Source: Clostridia bacterium (GTDB taxonomy: Bacteria; Bacillota; Clostridia; Oscillospirales; Acutalibacteraceae). Taken from it: 37,317 nucleotides of DNA. The translations under genes were made by a program, and so were the position numbers. The notes beneath the pieces were generated by a model. It worked only from the letters and a program-made list of their open reading frames with translations. It did no database searches and had not been told where the DNA came from. Shown one piece after another: positions 7,757-15,053 of this stretch. Within the stretch, counting starts at the first letter, position 1, and each line of letters begins with the position of its first letter. Location: contig JAGAKX010000006.1 of the NCBI GenBank assembly GCA_017625435.1, forward strand, positions 1 through 37,317. The letters run 5' to 3'.

Positions 7757-7791
7757 TAAAAATTCAGCCGCATAAAAATTTACGGCTGAAT
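7757..7791 (-). terminator. Terminator after yhaM-prmA
   Basis: ATTCAGCCG (7762-7770) pairs with CGGCTGAAT (7783-7791) across a 12-base loop; minus-strand RNA continues with TTTTTA. Confidence 0.8.
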
Positions 7792-7804
7792 GGTTTTTAT
7801 TAAA

Positions 7805-8728
7805 TTATAATTTGCATTCAAGACAAACCCAACCGTTTTCACTGCGGCGGCTTATAACGGTAAATCCGTTTTCGCCAAGACAGCTGAGAACCTCGTCTTC
7901 GCGGATATCTATTATACCCGAAACAATATAAACGGCATCGTTGCTGAGGAATTTCTTTATGTCCGGAGTTAGCATTATAATAGCATCAGCTACAATGTTT
8001 GCCGTAACAACGCTGTATTTTCCCGATACTCTGTCAATAAGATTACCTACTATCATATTGTATTCGGGATATTCAAAGCCATTGAGCTTTCCGTTTTCAA
8101 TAGCAACCTTTACGGCAAGCTTATCAATATCAACACCCGTAACATCCTTTGCACCGAGAAGCATACCTGCTACGCTGAGAATACCGCTGCCGCAGCCAAC
8201 ATCAAGCATATTTGTATCGGGAGTTATGTAATTTTCAAGTGCTTCAAGACAAAGTCTTGTGGTTTCATGGGTACCCGTACCGAAGGCAATACCGGGCTCA
8301 AGATTCAGCACCTTTCTGTCTCCTGCATTATAATCATCAACCCATATAGGTCTTATTATAAGCTTCTTACCTACATTTATAGGCTTGAAATACTGCTTCC
8401 AGTTATTCTCCCAGTCTTCCCTTGCACAGTTGGCAAGCTCAATTGTATATTCGATTTTTTCGGATTCAAGACGCTCTTTTATGAATGACACAGCCTCCTG
8501 AGGATTCTCTTCAGGAGAAATATAGATATGAACAATACCTATGCTTCTGTCCTTTGCAAGAAGCTCTTCATCAATAAGGTCGATTTTTGCAATTTCCATT
8601 GCCTCTTCCTCAAGATTGCTGTAATCTTCAATATAAATACCGTAGGGCACAGTCATTGAAGCAATTGAGCCTGCCTCATCTACCCTTTCAACAGGTACAT
8701 TTATTTTTATTTCGGTCCAGTTTTCCAT
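7805..8728 (-). CDS. prmA: Ribosomal protein L11 methyltransferase PrmA
   Basis: SAM-dependent enzyme that methylates lysines and the N-terminus of ribosomal protein L11. The 307-aa protein has the N-terminal L11-recognition domain (about 1-100), the linker motif WENNWKQYFKP (106-116), FGTGTHETTRLCLEALE (149-165), the SAM motif LDVGCGSGIL (175-184) and VTGVDID. The NILA motif of the family appears as ANIVADAI. Length is normal. The ribosome site AGGAGAG is six bases before ATG. It lies 15 bases after yhaM and shares its promoter and terminator. No oddity seen. Confidence 0.95.
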   Translation of the reverse strand: MENWTEIKINVPVERVDEAGSIASMTVPYGIYIEDYSNLEEEAMEIAKIDLIDEELLAKDRSIGIVHIYISPEENPQEAVSFIKERLESEKIEYTIELANCAREDWENNWKQYFKPINVGKKLIIRPIWVDDYNAGDRKVLNLEPGIAFGTGTHETTRLCLEALENYITPDTNMLDVGCGSGILSVAGMLLGAKDVTGVDIDKLAVKVAIENGKLNGFEYPEYNMIVGNLIDRVSGKYSVVTANIVADAIIMLTPDIKKFLSNDAVYIVSGIIDIREDEVLSCLGENGFTVISRRSENGWVCLECKL

Positions 8729-8743
8729 ACTACTCTCTCCTAA

Positions 8744-9745
8744 TCAGTCATCTTTTCCCGTATTATCCGTTTTGGGGACAATACAAACATCTGTCACTAT
8801 CTTGCGTCTGCCGTGATTGTAGAATTTTCTGTCTTCAAGTGCCCACATACGGTTTGTAAATCCGCCTAAATCAACATTCTTGAGAGCATCAGCGATTTCA
8901 AAAATGTTGGCATCAAAGGTATCTATAGCCGATAAAACCTCCGCTTCAAGAAAAAGAGGTCTTACTGCTGCTCCGTATTCGGGGTTTCCGTGATGTGAAA
9001 TGAGCATATGTTCTACGAGCATAAGTGTATCCTCGCTGATGCCGAGCTCCTTACCCGTTTCGGAAACTATCATAGCACCCGATACAAGATGACCTATGAG
9101 AGTACCTCTTGCGGTGTAGCCGTCAACAAGTCCCGTGGGAGCTAAAGAAAACTCCTCGCTTTTTGCAATATCGTGAAGAATAGCTCCCGTAAGAAGCAAT
9201 TCAATATCAATAGAAGGATAAATCACGGAAACAGCCTGAGCAAGCCTGCAAAGAGTAAGTGTATGCATAAGCAATCCGCTTATTACTGCGTGATGAAGCT
9301 TGAATGCGGCAGGAAGCTCAAGAATTCTTTCCTTGAAATTACCGAGCACGGCAAGAGTCAGCTTTTTAAGCTCTTCATCGCCGAAGCCTTCGGCAATCTT
9401 TACTATTTCCCGGAACATCTCTGTACCCTTATCGGGAGCGGAGGGAACAAAATCCCTTATATCCACAACATCTTTTTCATTAAGTGCACGGTATCTGTCA
9501 ATCTTGAACTGAGGCTGATTGTTATAAAGACTGAGGGAGCCTCTTACAAGGATAATCGTTCCCACAGCAGGCTGTTCCTCGGGAGTACCCTTGAAATCCC
9601 ATATTTTTGCAACAACATCGCTTTCACCGTCAGAAATAACAAGGTCAAGATATGTAGAACCGTTTTTAGCGGACTTTTTTTCACATGCCTTGACTAACAC
9701 ATAGCCCTGAAGCGTTCCGTTTCTGTCTATTTCTTCTAATCTCAT
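8744..9745 (-). CDS. yhaM: 3'-5' exoribonuclease YhaM family (OB-fold plus HD domain)
   Basis: YhaM trims short RNA 3' ends in Firmicutes. Residues about 8-90 form an OB-fold nucleic-acid-binding domain (GYVLVKACEKKSAKNG, YLDLVISD, KIWDF). Residues about 150-300 are an HD phosphohydrolase domain: His161 in LLMHTL, the metal pair His191-Asp192 in AILHDIAKSEEF, and HHGNPEYGAAVRP downstream. 333 aa, close to Bacillus YhaM (314). The ATG at 9745 has AAAGGTGA upstream. It heads the yhaM-prmA unit from a promoter at 9774-9802. The C-terminal tail is short and polar. Confidence 0.92.
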   Translation of the reverse strand: MRLEEIDRNGTLQGYVLVKACEKKSAKNGSTYLDLVISDGESDVVAKIWDFKGTPEEQPAVGTIILVRGSLSLYNNQPQFKIDRYRALNEKDVVDIRDFVPSAPDKGTEMFREIVKIAEGFGDEELKKLTLAVLGNFKERILELPAAFKLHHAVISGLLMHTLTLCRLAQAVSVIYPSIDIELLLTGAILHDIAKSEEFSLAPTGLVDGYTARGTLIGHLVSGAMIVSETGKELGISEDTLMLVEHMLISHHGNPEYGAAVRPLFLEAEVLSAIDTFDANIFEIADALKNVDLGGFTNRMWALEDRKFYNHGRRKIVTDVCIVPKTDNTGKDD

Positions 9746-9773
9746 TTTATCACCTTTATTATGAATATAGTTA

Positions 9774-9802
9774 ATTCTAACATACGCAGCCGATTAAGTA
9801 AA
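9774..9802 (-). promoter_or_regulatory. Promoter of yhaM-prmA
   Basis: Minus strand TTTACT (9797-9802), 17-bp spacer, TAGAAT (9774-9779), 28 bases before the yhaM ATG. Confidence 0.6.
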
Positions 9803-9803
9803 T

Positions 9804-9839
9804 AGTAAAAAGCAATCGGACAGCAAAAACCGTCCGATT
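9804..9839 (-). terminator. Terminator after pdaA
   Basis: AATCGGAC (9814-9821) and GTCCGATT (9832-9839) form an 8-bp stem; minus-strand RNA continues GCTTTTTAC. It begins four bases after the pdaA stop. Confidence 0.85.
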
Positions 9840-9842
9840 TCT

Positions 9843-10871
9843 TCAATTTAATTCTTCAAGAGACTTAAAGACATATCCGCGCGAAACAGCGGTATCAATA
9901 ATATCACCAAGTGCACCTGCATTATCGGGAGACACGGAATGAAGAAGAATTACAGCACCGGGATGAATTCTTGAAAGCACCGTCTCATAAGCATAAAGTG
10001 CTCCTTTCTGATTGTCAAGGTCCCAATCTGCATAAGCCAATGACCAGAACACGCACTTAAAACCGAGTTCATTCAGCACAGCTGTTGATTTTTCGGAATA
10101 CTTTCCCTGAGGGTAACGGAAATACAATGAGGAATAACCGAAATTCTCTCTCATATAGTCGTCAAAGCCCTTGACCTCTTCAATTATTTTTTCCGTTGAA
10201 AGAGAAGAAAAATCGGGATGGCTGACGCTGTGATTTCCGACAATATGCCCCTCATTTACCATTCTTGCTATAAGCTCTTTATTGTCTCTTACCTGAGGCA
10301 GAGTACAAAAAAATGCTGCAGTAACGCCTTTTTCCTTCAGAACATCAAGAATCTTTGACGTATAGCCGTTTTCATATCCGCAATCAAAGGTAAGATACAA
10401 AACCTTCTCCCCGGATTTTGTATCAAGACATATTGCATCAAAGCCTTTTTCATTAAAAAACTGCTGGTTGGCAATACTGATATTATGAGGCTTTTCATCT
10501 GATGCGACTCCGTAGCTGTGCTCACGGAGCTTTGTCGGCATCTCGGAAAATTTATTCTTATCGGGTAATGTGAAAGCCCGCTTTTCAAGAGCCTCAAGTC
10601 CCGTCACGGTTTTATCGGTACCCGTCCTTTCCCCGTAGAATATCCTTGAGGAAAGGTCTGTATTCCCCGGTGTGCTCTCTGCGGTTGCATCCTCGCTTTC
10701 GAGCCCTTGAGCCGGGGGAATCGTGGTTCTTTCCTCCGTTGTCGTCTCTTCCGCTGTGCTTTCGGCGAGAGTTGTATTTTCGGTTGTTGTTTCTGTTATA
10801 TTGTTATCATTACAGGACACAAACAAAATAACAAGACAAAATAATAAAACAGCAATAATCTTTCTTTTCAC
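9843..10871 (-). CDS. pdaA: PdaA-type polysaccharide deacetylase, lipoprotein
   Basis: Predicted muramic-acid deacetylase needed to form muramic delta-lactam in spore cortex. Residues 1-20 are a lipoprotein signal with lipobox FVSC (Cys20), followed by a Thr/Glu-rich linker to about residue 75. The NodB domain starts near 155: YLTFDCGYENG (Asp163; Cys164 where most deacetylases have a second Asp and Bacillus PdaA has Asn), GHIVGNHSVSHPDFSS (His214 and His218 metal ligands), YFRYPQGKYSE, CVFWSLAYADWD and PGAVILLHSVS. The YENG and WSLAYADW blocks point to PdaA. The start is a GTG with AGGGTGA six bases upstream. Bacillus PdaA is not lipid-anchored, so the lipobox is a difference. I found no convincing promoter. 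Confidence 0.9.
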   Translation of the reverse strand: MKRKIIAVLLFCLVILFVSCNDNNITETTTENTTLAESTAEETTTEERTTIPPAQGLESEDATAESTPGNTDLSSRIFYGERTGTDKTVTGLEALEKRAFTLPDKNKFSEMPTKLREHSYGVASDEKPHNISIANQQFFNEKGFDAICLDTKSGEKVLYLTFDCGYENGYTSKILDVLKEKGVTAAFFCTLPQVRDNKELIARMVNEGHIVGNHSVSHPDFSSLSTEKIIEEVKGFDDYMRENFGYSSLYFRYPQGKYSEKSTAVLNELGFKCVFWSLAYADWDLDNQKGALYAYETVLSRIHPGAVILLHSVSPDNAGALGDIIDTAVSRGYVFKSLEELN

Positions 10872-10926
10872 TTACAGTCACCCTATATATTTTAACATCA
10901 AAAACCTAATAAAACAACAAAATATT

Positions 10927-10957
10927 GCGGAAAATCGTATCATTCCGATATTTCCGC
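10927..10957 (-). terminator. Terminator after the 62-aa ORF
   Basis: GCGGAAAATCG (10927-10937) pairs with CGATATTTCCGC (10946-10957), with a one-base bulge; T-rich sequence follows on the minus strand. Confidence 0.7.
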
Positions 10958-10967
10958 ATTTTTCTTA

Positions 10968-11156
10968 TTATTTTACCATACCCTGCACACTGCTGAGAAT
11001 TCCGTCCATAGCATCAATTGCCTTGTTTGCTGTCTTTTTTACCTTCTTTTTAAGGGATTTTTTATCAGACATAAGACCTGTTCCGAGAAGCATAGTTCCG
11101 CCCACAGCCGCAGCAGCGCCGATATATTTCATAATATCATTTTTAGAAGTATTCAT
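10968..11156 (-). CDS. Small membrane protein, unknown function
   Basis: 62-aa protein with a strong ribosome site (GGAGGTGA, 11162-11169) five bases before ATG, and its own terminator. Residues about 9-28 form a short Ala/Gly-rich hydrophobic helix (YIGAAAAVGGTMLLGTGLM), followed by a Lys-rich stretch (DKKSLKKKVKKTANK) and an amphipathic helix to the C-terminus. The layout resembles short YtxH-like or spore-envelope-type proteins, but there is no diagnostic motif. Upstream CATACTAT resembles the -10 element of sporulation sigma-E/G promoters; no matching -35 is clear. It is divergent from trmL. Confidence 0.7.
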   Translation of the reverse strand: MNTSKNDIMKYIGAAAAVGGTMLLGTGLMSDKKSLKKKVKKTANKAIDAMDGILSSVQGMVK

Positions 11157-11201
11157 TTACTTCACCTCCGCTGATAGTATGAGCAATTTATGAAAATTTA
11201 T

Positions 11202-11230
11202 TTTACTTTTCTGAATTTATATGTTAAAAT
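11202..11230 (+). promoter_or_regulatory. Promoter of trmL
   Basis: TTTACT (11202-11207), 17-bp spacer, TAAAAT (11225-11230). RNA start near 11237, so the ATG at 11221 lies inside the promoter and cannot be the start of trmL. Confidence 0.6.
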
Positions 11231-11259
11231 ATCAAAAAACCAAAAGGCAGATTTTTCTT

Positions 11260-11757
11260 ATGTATGAACTTAATATTGTACTTATTGAACCTGAAATACC
11301 TCAGAATACGGGAAATATAGCAAGAACCTGTGCCGCAACAGGTGCACGTCTTCACCTTGTTGAGCCTATGGGCTTTAAGGTTGACGATAAAAAGCTCAAG
11401 CGTGCGGGGCTTGATTACTGGTATCTTCTTGATATAACTTATTATTCCTCAACGGAAGACTTTTTCGAAAAGAATAAGGACGGTACGTTTTTCTATTATT
11501 CGACAAAAGCCAAGCACAATCACACAGAGGTCATCTACCCCGAAAAAACATATATAGTTTTCGGAAAGGAAACTGCAGGTCTTCCGGAGGATTTGCTTCA
11601 CAATAATCCCGAAACTACCGTCAGAATTCCTATGATTTCCGATGCAAGAAGCCTTAATCTTTCCAATGCTGCAGCAATCGGTGCTTATGAAGTATTAAGG
11701 CAGTGGAATTTCCCTCAATTGCTCTGCGAAGGTAAGCTCAGAAAATATGATTGGTAA
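11260..11757 (+). CDS. trmL: tRNA (cytidine/uridine-34-2'-O)-methyltransferase TrmL
   Basis: SPOUT-family enzyme that 2'-O-methylates the wobble base of tRNA-Leu isoacceptors. The 165-aa protein opens with the family start (YELNIVLIEPEIPQNTGNIARTC), has GARLHLVEPMGF, then the SAM-binding knot: YIVFGKETAGLP and SDARSLNLSNAAAIGAYEVLRQ. Length is normal for TrmL (about 157). The ATG at 11260 is chosen over 11221 because the family starts here and the promoter lies between. AAAAGG lies a little far upstream, about 13 bases. No clear terminator follows before the microprotein promoter at 11806. Confidence 0.93.
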   Translation: MYELNIVLIEPEIPQNTGNIARTCAATGARLHLVEPMGFKVDDKKLKRAGLDYWYLLDITYYSSTEDFFEKNKDGTFFYYSTKAKHNHTEVIYPEKTYIVFGKETAGLPEDLLHNNPETTVRIPMISDARSLNLSNAAAIGAYEVLRQWNFPQLLCEGKLRKYDW

Positions 11758-11805
11758 TTTAAGTTTTGTTTTTTATTAACAAATTGAGAATTTTTTCAAA
11801 AACAA

Positions 11806-11834
11806 TTGAATTTACAAAAATAGTGTGATAATAT
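11806..11834 (+). promoter_or_regulatory. Promoter of the twin microprotein genes
   Basis: TTGAAT (11806-11811), 17-bp spacer ending in TGTGA, TAATAT (11829-11834); RNA start near 11841, 26 bases before the first ATG. Confidence 0.65.
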
Positions 11835-11866
11835 TAAACTGAAATAAAATTTAAGGAGGCACAATT

Positions 11867-11965
11867 ATGGAAATTATCAACAAACTCGTTGAATTCATTA
11901 AGGGTTTTATTCAGACAATCAAAGACCTTGTAGCTTCTATCAGAGCAGAAAACGATAAGAAGTAA
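11867..11965 (+). CDS. 32-aa amphipathic microprotein A
   Basis: ATG at 11867 after AAGGAGG (11852-11858). The product starts MEIINKLVEFIKGF and ends in a charged DKK tail. Hydrophobic residues fall at 3, 4, 7, 8, 10, 11, 14, 15, 18, 21, 22 and 25, the pattern of one amphipathic helix. There is no signal peptide or leader-peptide cleavage site. Its middle, TIKDLVASIRAE, is nearly repeated in the next ORF (TIKGLVASLKGE), so the two are paralogues and almost certainly real genes. Both have their own strong ribosome site and share a promoter and terminator. Function unknown; candidates include membrane-curvature or sporulation microproteins, modulin-like peptides and leaderless bacteriocins. Confidence 0.8.
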   Translation: MEIINKLVEFIKGFIQTIKDLVASIRAENDKK

Positions 11966-11994
11966 GTTTACTGAAATTTCAGGAGGAAAACACA

Positions 11995-12120
11995 ATGGAA
12001 TTTATTGATCAGTTTTATCAGTTCATTCTCTACCTCATCAAGACCATCAAGGGTCTTGTCGCATCCCTCAAGGGCGAAGAAGTAGAAACAGAACCCACAA
12101 TCGTTGACGAAACAAACTAA
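11995..12120 (+). CDS. 41-aa amphipathic microprotein B (paralogue of A)
   Basis: ATG at 11995 after AGGAGG (11981-11986), 29 bases after the stop of microprotein A. The product starts MEFIDQFYQFILYLIK, continues TIKGLVASLKGE, and adds an acidic tail (EEVETEPTIVDETN) absent from A. A and B align without gaps over their first 28 residues (M-E-I/F-I, TIK-LVAS, then basic and E). The helix is more hydrophobic and aromatic than in A. Net charge is negative, unlike the near-neutral A, which invites a hetero-oligomer model. No known family recognised. Followed by a strong terminator at 12137. Confidence 0.8.
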   Translation: MEFIDQFYQFILYLIKTIKGLVASLKGEEVETEPTIVDETN

Positions 12121-12136
12121 TCTTACGAGGATTAAA

Positions 12137-12171
12137 ATAACAGAGAGCATAATGCTCTCTGTTATTTTTTT
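12137..12171 (+). terminator. Bidirectional terminator between microproteins and membrane protein
   Basis: ATAACAGAGAGCAT (12137-12150) and ATGCTCTCTGTTAT (12152-12165) are perfect complements followed by a T run on the plus strand; TTATTTTAA follows on the minus strand, so it can also end the convergent gene at 12192. Confidence 0.92.
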
Positions 12172-12191
12172 GCAAAAAAACTGTACTGTTT

Positions 12192-13091
12192 TTATATTGA
12201 CATATCATTTTCAGCAGTTATGAGCTCACCATTTTCATTCCAGGAGGCTTCATATATATCATAATAAAAATTGCCGTCACTATCTACATAAGGATAATCA
12301 TAATACCTGTATTCGGCATTATATGCATCCATACTGTTCTTATAGTATTCATCAAGCTCCTCCTCGGTCATTGAGCCGGTATCCGGGGCATAAAGCTCAA
12401 GAAGTCCTGCCTTATCACAGTAAAACCAGCCGTCTGCTGTAATATAGCAATCCATTTCAAAATATTTCCCACCGTCATTGCGGATATAGTAGTATTCTTC
12501 ATATTCAAATCCGTCTTCATCGGTATATGTTTCTTCCGAATAAGTGTATGTATTTCCGTCTTCATCATACATCACAACGCTGTTTTCGTCCTCATAAGAG
12601 TTCCCCATTTTATCATAGAAAACACCGTTAACAGAAATTCTGTAGCTTTCTTCAGAAAACACGGCATCTGCTACATATTTTGCAACAGTAGCACCCCAGA
12701 CTATACCTGCTGCCAAGGCTAAAAGATAAACAACTGCCAGAAGAACACCAAATACTCTGCTTATTCGTTTTTCTTTCTGCTTCTCTTCTGTATTTATCTG
12801 CGGCAAATCTATAACACAGTTTGAGCATACCTGAAAATTAGAGGGATAACGAACTCCGCATTGCCAGCATACCTTTTGGTCTGCTCCGGGAAAATCTTTT
12901 CTTTTAAGAAGAAAAACCAATACGGTCCAGAATCCGAACAACACACCGCAGACATACCATCCGATTCCGAGTCGGTAATTTCTGTATTTTGCAGAATAAT
13001 GCATAAACAGCAAACCGAAAACTGCAGACAATAAGCTTAAAAGACTAAGTACCGCAAAAAAAAGCGGAAGTATAGTAATTAATTTTTCCAT
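12192..13091 (-). CDS. Membrane protein with cytoplasmic zinc ribbon and acidic Tyr-rich ectodomain
   Basis: 299-aa protein of no family I recognise. Helices lie at about 8-30 and 43-62; then a zinc ribbon, CWQCGVRYPSNFQVCSNC (residues 75-92, four Cys); then a third helix at about 113-137. The remaining 160 residues are highly acidic and aromatic, with repeats of the type YDEDGNTYTY, YTDEDGFEYEEYYY and YVDSDGNFYYD, which resemble DxDG calcium-binding turns. With three helices the ribbon and the tail should lie on opposite sides of the membrane. The gene has its own consensus promoter and a shared terminator with the microproteins. AAAGGAGA precedes the ATG. Confidence 0.75.
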   Translation of the reverse strand: MEKLITILPLFFAVLSLLSLLSAVFGLLFMHYSAKYRNYRLGIGWYVCGVLFGFWTVLVFLLKRKDFPGADQKVCWQCGVRYPSNFQVCSNCVIDLPQINTEEKQKEKRISRVFGVLLAVVYLLALAAGIVWGATVAKYVADAVFSEESYRISVNGVFYDKMGNSYEDENSVVMYDEDGNTYTYSEETYTDEDGFEYEEYYYIRNDGGKYFEMDCYITADGWFYCDKAGLLELYAPDTGSMTEEELDEYYKNSMDAYNAEYRYYDYPYVDSDGNFYYDIYEASWNENGELITAENDMSI

Positions 13092-13121
13092 AAATATTCT
13101 CCTTTTGTTATATTTTGTTAA

Positions 13122-13150
13122 ATTATATCACATAATGTATTAATTTTCAA
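13122..13150 (-). promoter_or_regulatory. Promoter of the zinc-ribbon membrane protein gene
   Basis: Minus strand TTGAAA (13145-13150), 17-bp spacer ending TGTGA, TATAAT (13122-13127); RNA start near 13115. Confidence 0.75.
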
Positions 13151-13176
13151 CTTATGCATTTTTCACCTGGCAAAAC

Positions 13177-14655
13177 TTACCTTTTTGTCAGTTTTCTCAT
13201 AAGTCCGTTAATGGAAATATCATATCCGCCCGATACACTATTTGCTTTAATTACAGAATAAAAATCACTTTTCCCGAGTTTTTCTGACGGTATTTCTTCT
13301 ATTTTTTCAATTAGTCTCGCAAAGGTTTCCGTCTGCTCAGTCATAAGGTCGAGACTGAATTTTTCAGTTTCATGGCTATCGCTTACGACACACAGATAGT
13401 ACGGGGCCGGAACAAGGCTGATTTCCGGAATCCCCATAGTAAAAAAGTTCTGTCCTTCCCCGAAATGCAGCATATTATGACCGCGAAGTGTCATTGTACG
13501 GATGTTTTTTCTGTCCTTAACAGTTTCGATATAAAGCTTATCCATAAACCTGTTCCCTGTATAAACGAGATCAATTTCAGGTTGACCGGTATATTTATAT
13601 TCACCGTCAATATCACGCCATTCAAGACAACCTAAATGCTCAATTGTAAGATTGGCAACACACTTGAAATGGTCGCCCTTGCCGTCCCAAAGCTCACGGT
13701 GCATAGCAAGCCATCGAGAACCCGACTGAAAGCCACCTGTTCTTATATCTTCAAAATGCGGAAGACGGAAATGTCCTGTTGTAAACAGAAAAATATGTGT
13801 TCTTTCGGGTACGGTGTCCTTCATATTTCTTATTAACTCCAAAAGAGCAACAGGACCGTTTTCTTCGACACAGTTTGTTCCGTCGGTATGAGTATTCACA
13901 ATAACATTTTCTCTTTTATTTTTACCCTCAATTATACAATAAAAGCTCTCTGTAAAAGCGTGTTCTTCAATTTCTGCTTCTAGTACAAATTTCGCCTTTT
14001 TATGTTCTTTGGCAGATTCTATTATCTTTTTACCGTTTGTTTCATTAACCCAAAGCATAGGAATTTTCTGATAATCGGCAATGAATGAAAGGTACTGTCC
14101 TTCAATCATATCGTCGTGAAGCCCCTTCCAAATAAGTATAACAGCCTTCGCTTTGGAAAGCTTCGATACAATACCGTAAAAACATTGAACAAAGCTTGTT
14201 ATAACGGGACCCTCGTACTTCTTTTCAAGCACAACATCTTTTGGATAACTCGAGCGCTTATCAAATGCTATTTCGCTAGGCAGAAAATTGATATTTGCTA
14301 TATTGAAAACCGCAATCTTACCTTTTGTTTTCGGAATATCGGCAATGCTTTTTACATAAACAAGCTCTTCGGTTATTCCGTCAGCAGTTGTTTCGCCCGA
14401 ATACGGGTATGCTGAGGAAACGGGGATGTTGATTTTCTCGTCACAGTCAACAATTTCAATTGACGTGTGCTGTGCCTCCCACCGTCTGAAGTAAAAAGGG
14501 TCGGAATAAATCGGAATATCCATATCAGCAATTTCTTTTTTTAACCATCTGATAAAATCATTGTGTCCTTTGCTTCCCGTAAGCCTTGTGCCGAAAGAAT
14601 TCATTTTACAGATTCCGTCATATAATTTTCTCTGAGAAATCACAAAACTCTTCAT
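13177..14655 (-). CDS. Atypical M28-like peptidase family protein
   Basis: 492 aa from ATG 14655, chosen because AAAAGGATG precedes it; an ORF extension to 14778 crosses the promoter/operator. The fold reads as M28 aminopeptidase with a PA-like insert (about 95-225). The metal-site segment VNTHTDGTNCVEENGPVALLEL keeps HxD but has EEN where M28 enzymes have the bridging Asp. The usual catalytic Glu-Glu segment is replaced by FTTGHFRLPHF, and the later metal Asp by TIEHLGCLEW. SDSHETEKF gives a C-terminal His. I recall these blocks from uncharacterised M28 relatives, so it is probably a real subfamily with a changed metal site. No signal peptide: cytoplasmic. It is divergent from, and probably controlled by, the XRE regulator. 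Confidence 0.75.
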   Translation of the reverse strand: MKSFVISQRKLYDGICKMNSFGTRLTGSKGHNDFIRWLKKEIADMDIPIYSDPFYFRRWEAQHTSIEIVDCDEKINIPVSSAYPYSGETTADGITEELVYVKSIADIPKTKGKIAVFNIANINFLPSEIAFDKRSSYPKDVVLEKKYEGPVITSFVQCFYGIVSKLSKAKAVILIWKGLHDDMIEGQYLSFIADYQKIPMLWVNETNGKKIIESAKEHKKAKFVLEAEIEEHAFTESFYCIIEGKNKRENVIVNTHTDGTNCVEENGPVALLELIRNMKDTVPERTHIFLFTTGHFRLPHFEDIRTGGFQSGSRWLAMHRELWDGKGDHFKCVANLTIEHLGCLEWRDIDGEYKYTGQPEIDLVYTGNRFMDKLYIETVKDRKNIRTMTLRGHNMLHFGEGQNFFTMGIPEISLVPAPYYLCVVSDSHETEKFSLDLMTEQTETFARLIEKIEEIPSEKLGKSDFYSVIKANSVSGGYDISINGLMRKLTKR

Positions 14656-14708
14656 TATTATCATCCTTTTCCGAGCTTTTTTGGCAAACTGTGCCTTAAT
14701 ATCCGTTT

Positions 14709-14788
14709 TTGACATTTCGTAAATGTCAATTTCAAGCGGATTATAACATATAATTTTCCTTAAATTGACAAGCACCAAATGTCAATTT
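14709..14788. promoter_or_regulatory. Overlapping divergent promoters with TGTCAATTT operators
   Basis: TTGACATTT-CGT-AAATGTCAA (14709-14729) is a perfect palindrome. AAATTGACA (14762-14770) and TGTCAATTT (14780-14788) form a second inverted repeat. The 12-mer AAATGTCAATTT occurs twice (14721, 14777). Both promoters read GTCAAT, 18 bp, TATAAT: plus strand 14725-14754, minus strand 14740-14769. The downstream operator touches the XRE ribosome site. Confidence 0.7.
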
Positions 14789-14801
14789 AAGGAGATTTTT
14801 T

Positions 14802-15053
14802 ATGTTTATAAATAAATCGGAGCAAGGACTTAATAATGTCTGCGGAAAGAAAATTTCAGACTTCAGAAAAGACTTAGGATTGTCTCAGCGTGAGCTTGCC
14901 GACAAGCTGCAGTTAATCGGACTGGATGTTGACAAAAATGCAATTCAGAGAATTGAATGCGGAAAAAGATTTGTTACTGACATTGAACTGATTACCTTTG
15001 CGGAGTTTTTTAATAAGACCTGCGATGAATTATTAAAAACCGAAAGCAAATAA
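14802..15053 (+). CDS. Small XRE-family transcriptional regulator
   Basis: 83-aa protein that is essentially one Cro/C1-type helix-turn-helix domain: KISDFRKDLGLSQRELADKLQ (helices 1-2), then VDKNAIQRIECGKRFVTDIELITFAEFF (recognition helix and helix 4). No sensor domain, so DNA binding probably depends on its own level or on a partner. ATG at 14802 after AAGGAG (14789-14794). The TGTCAATTT operators around its promoter and ribosome site suggest self-repression and joint control of the M28-like gene. No strong terminator directly follows. Confidence 0.88.
   Translation: MFINKSEQGLNNVCGKKISDFRKDLGLSQRELADKLQLIGLDVDKNAIQRIECGKRFVTDIELITFAEFFNKTCDELLKTESK

Noticed and set aside
7687..7773. N-terminal extension of SpoIIGA
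   Set aside because: It runs through the prmA terminator and the spoIIG promoter; the GTG at 7686 has the ribosome site and fits the family start.
10889..10917. TTGTTT-17-TAAAAT before pdaA
   Set aside because: The predicted RNA start would fall in the ribosome site, so I do not trust it; the true promoter may be a forespore type I could not place.
10968..11230. Sporulation sigma-E promoter for the 62-aa protein
   Set aside because: CATACTAT resembles the -10, but no proper -35 lies at the right spacing; kept only as a remark.
11221..11259. Earlier ATG for trmL
   Set aside because: It overlaps the -10 element, so it would not be in the mRNA; the family starts at 11260.
14656..14778. N-terminal extension of the M28-like protein
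   Set aside because: It includes the operator palindrome and promoter; the ribosome site supports ATG 14655.
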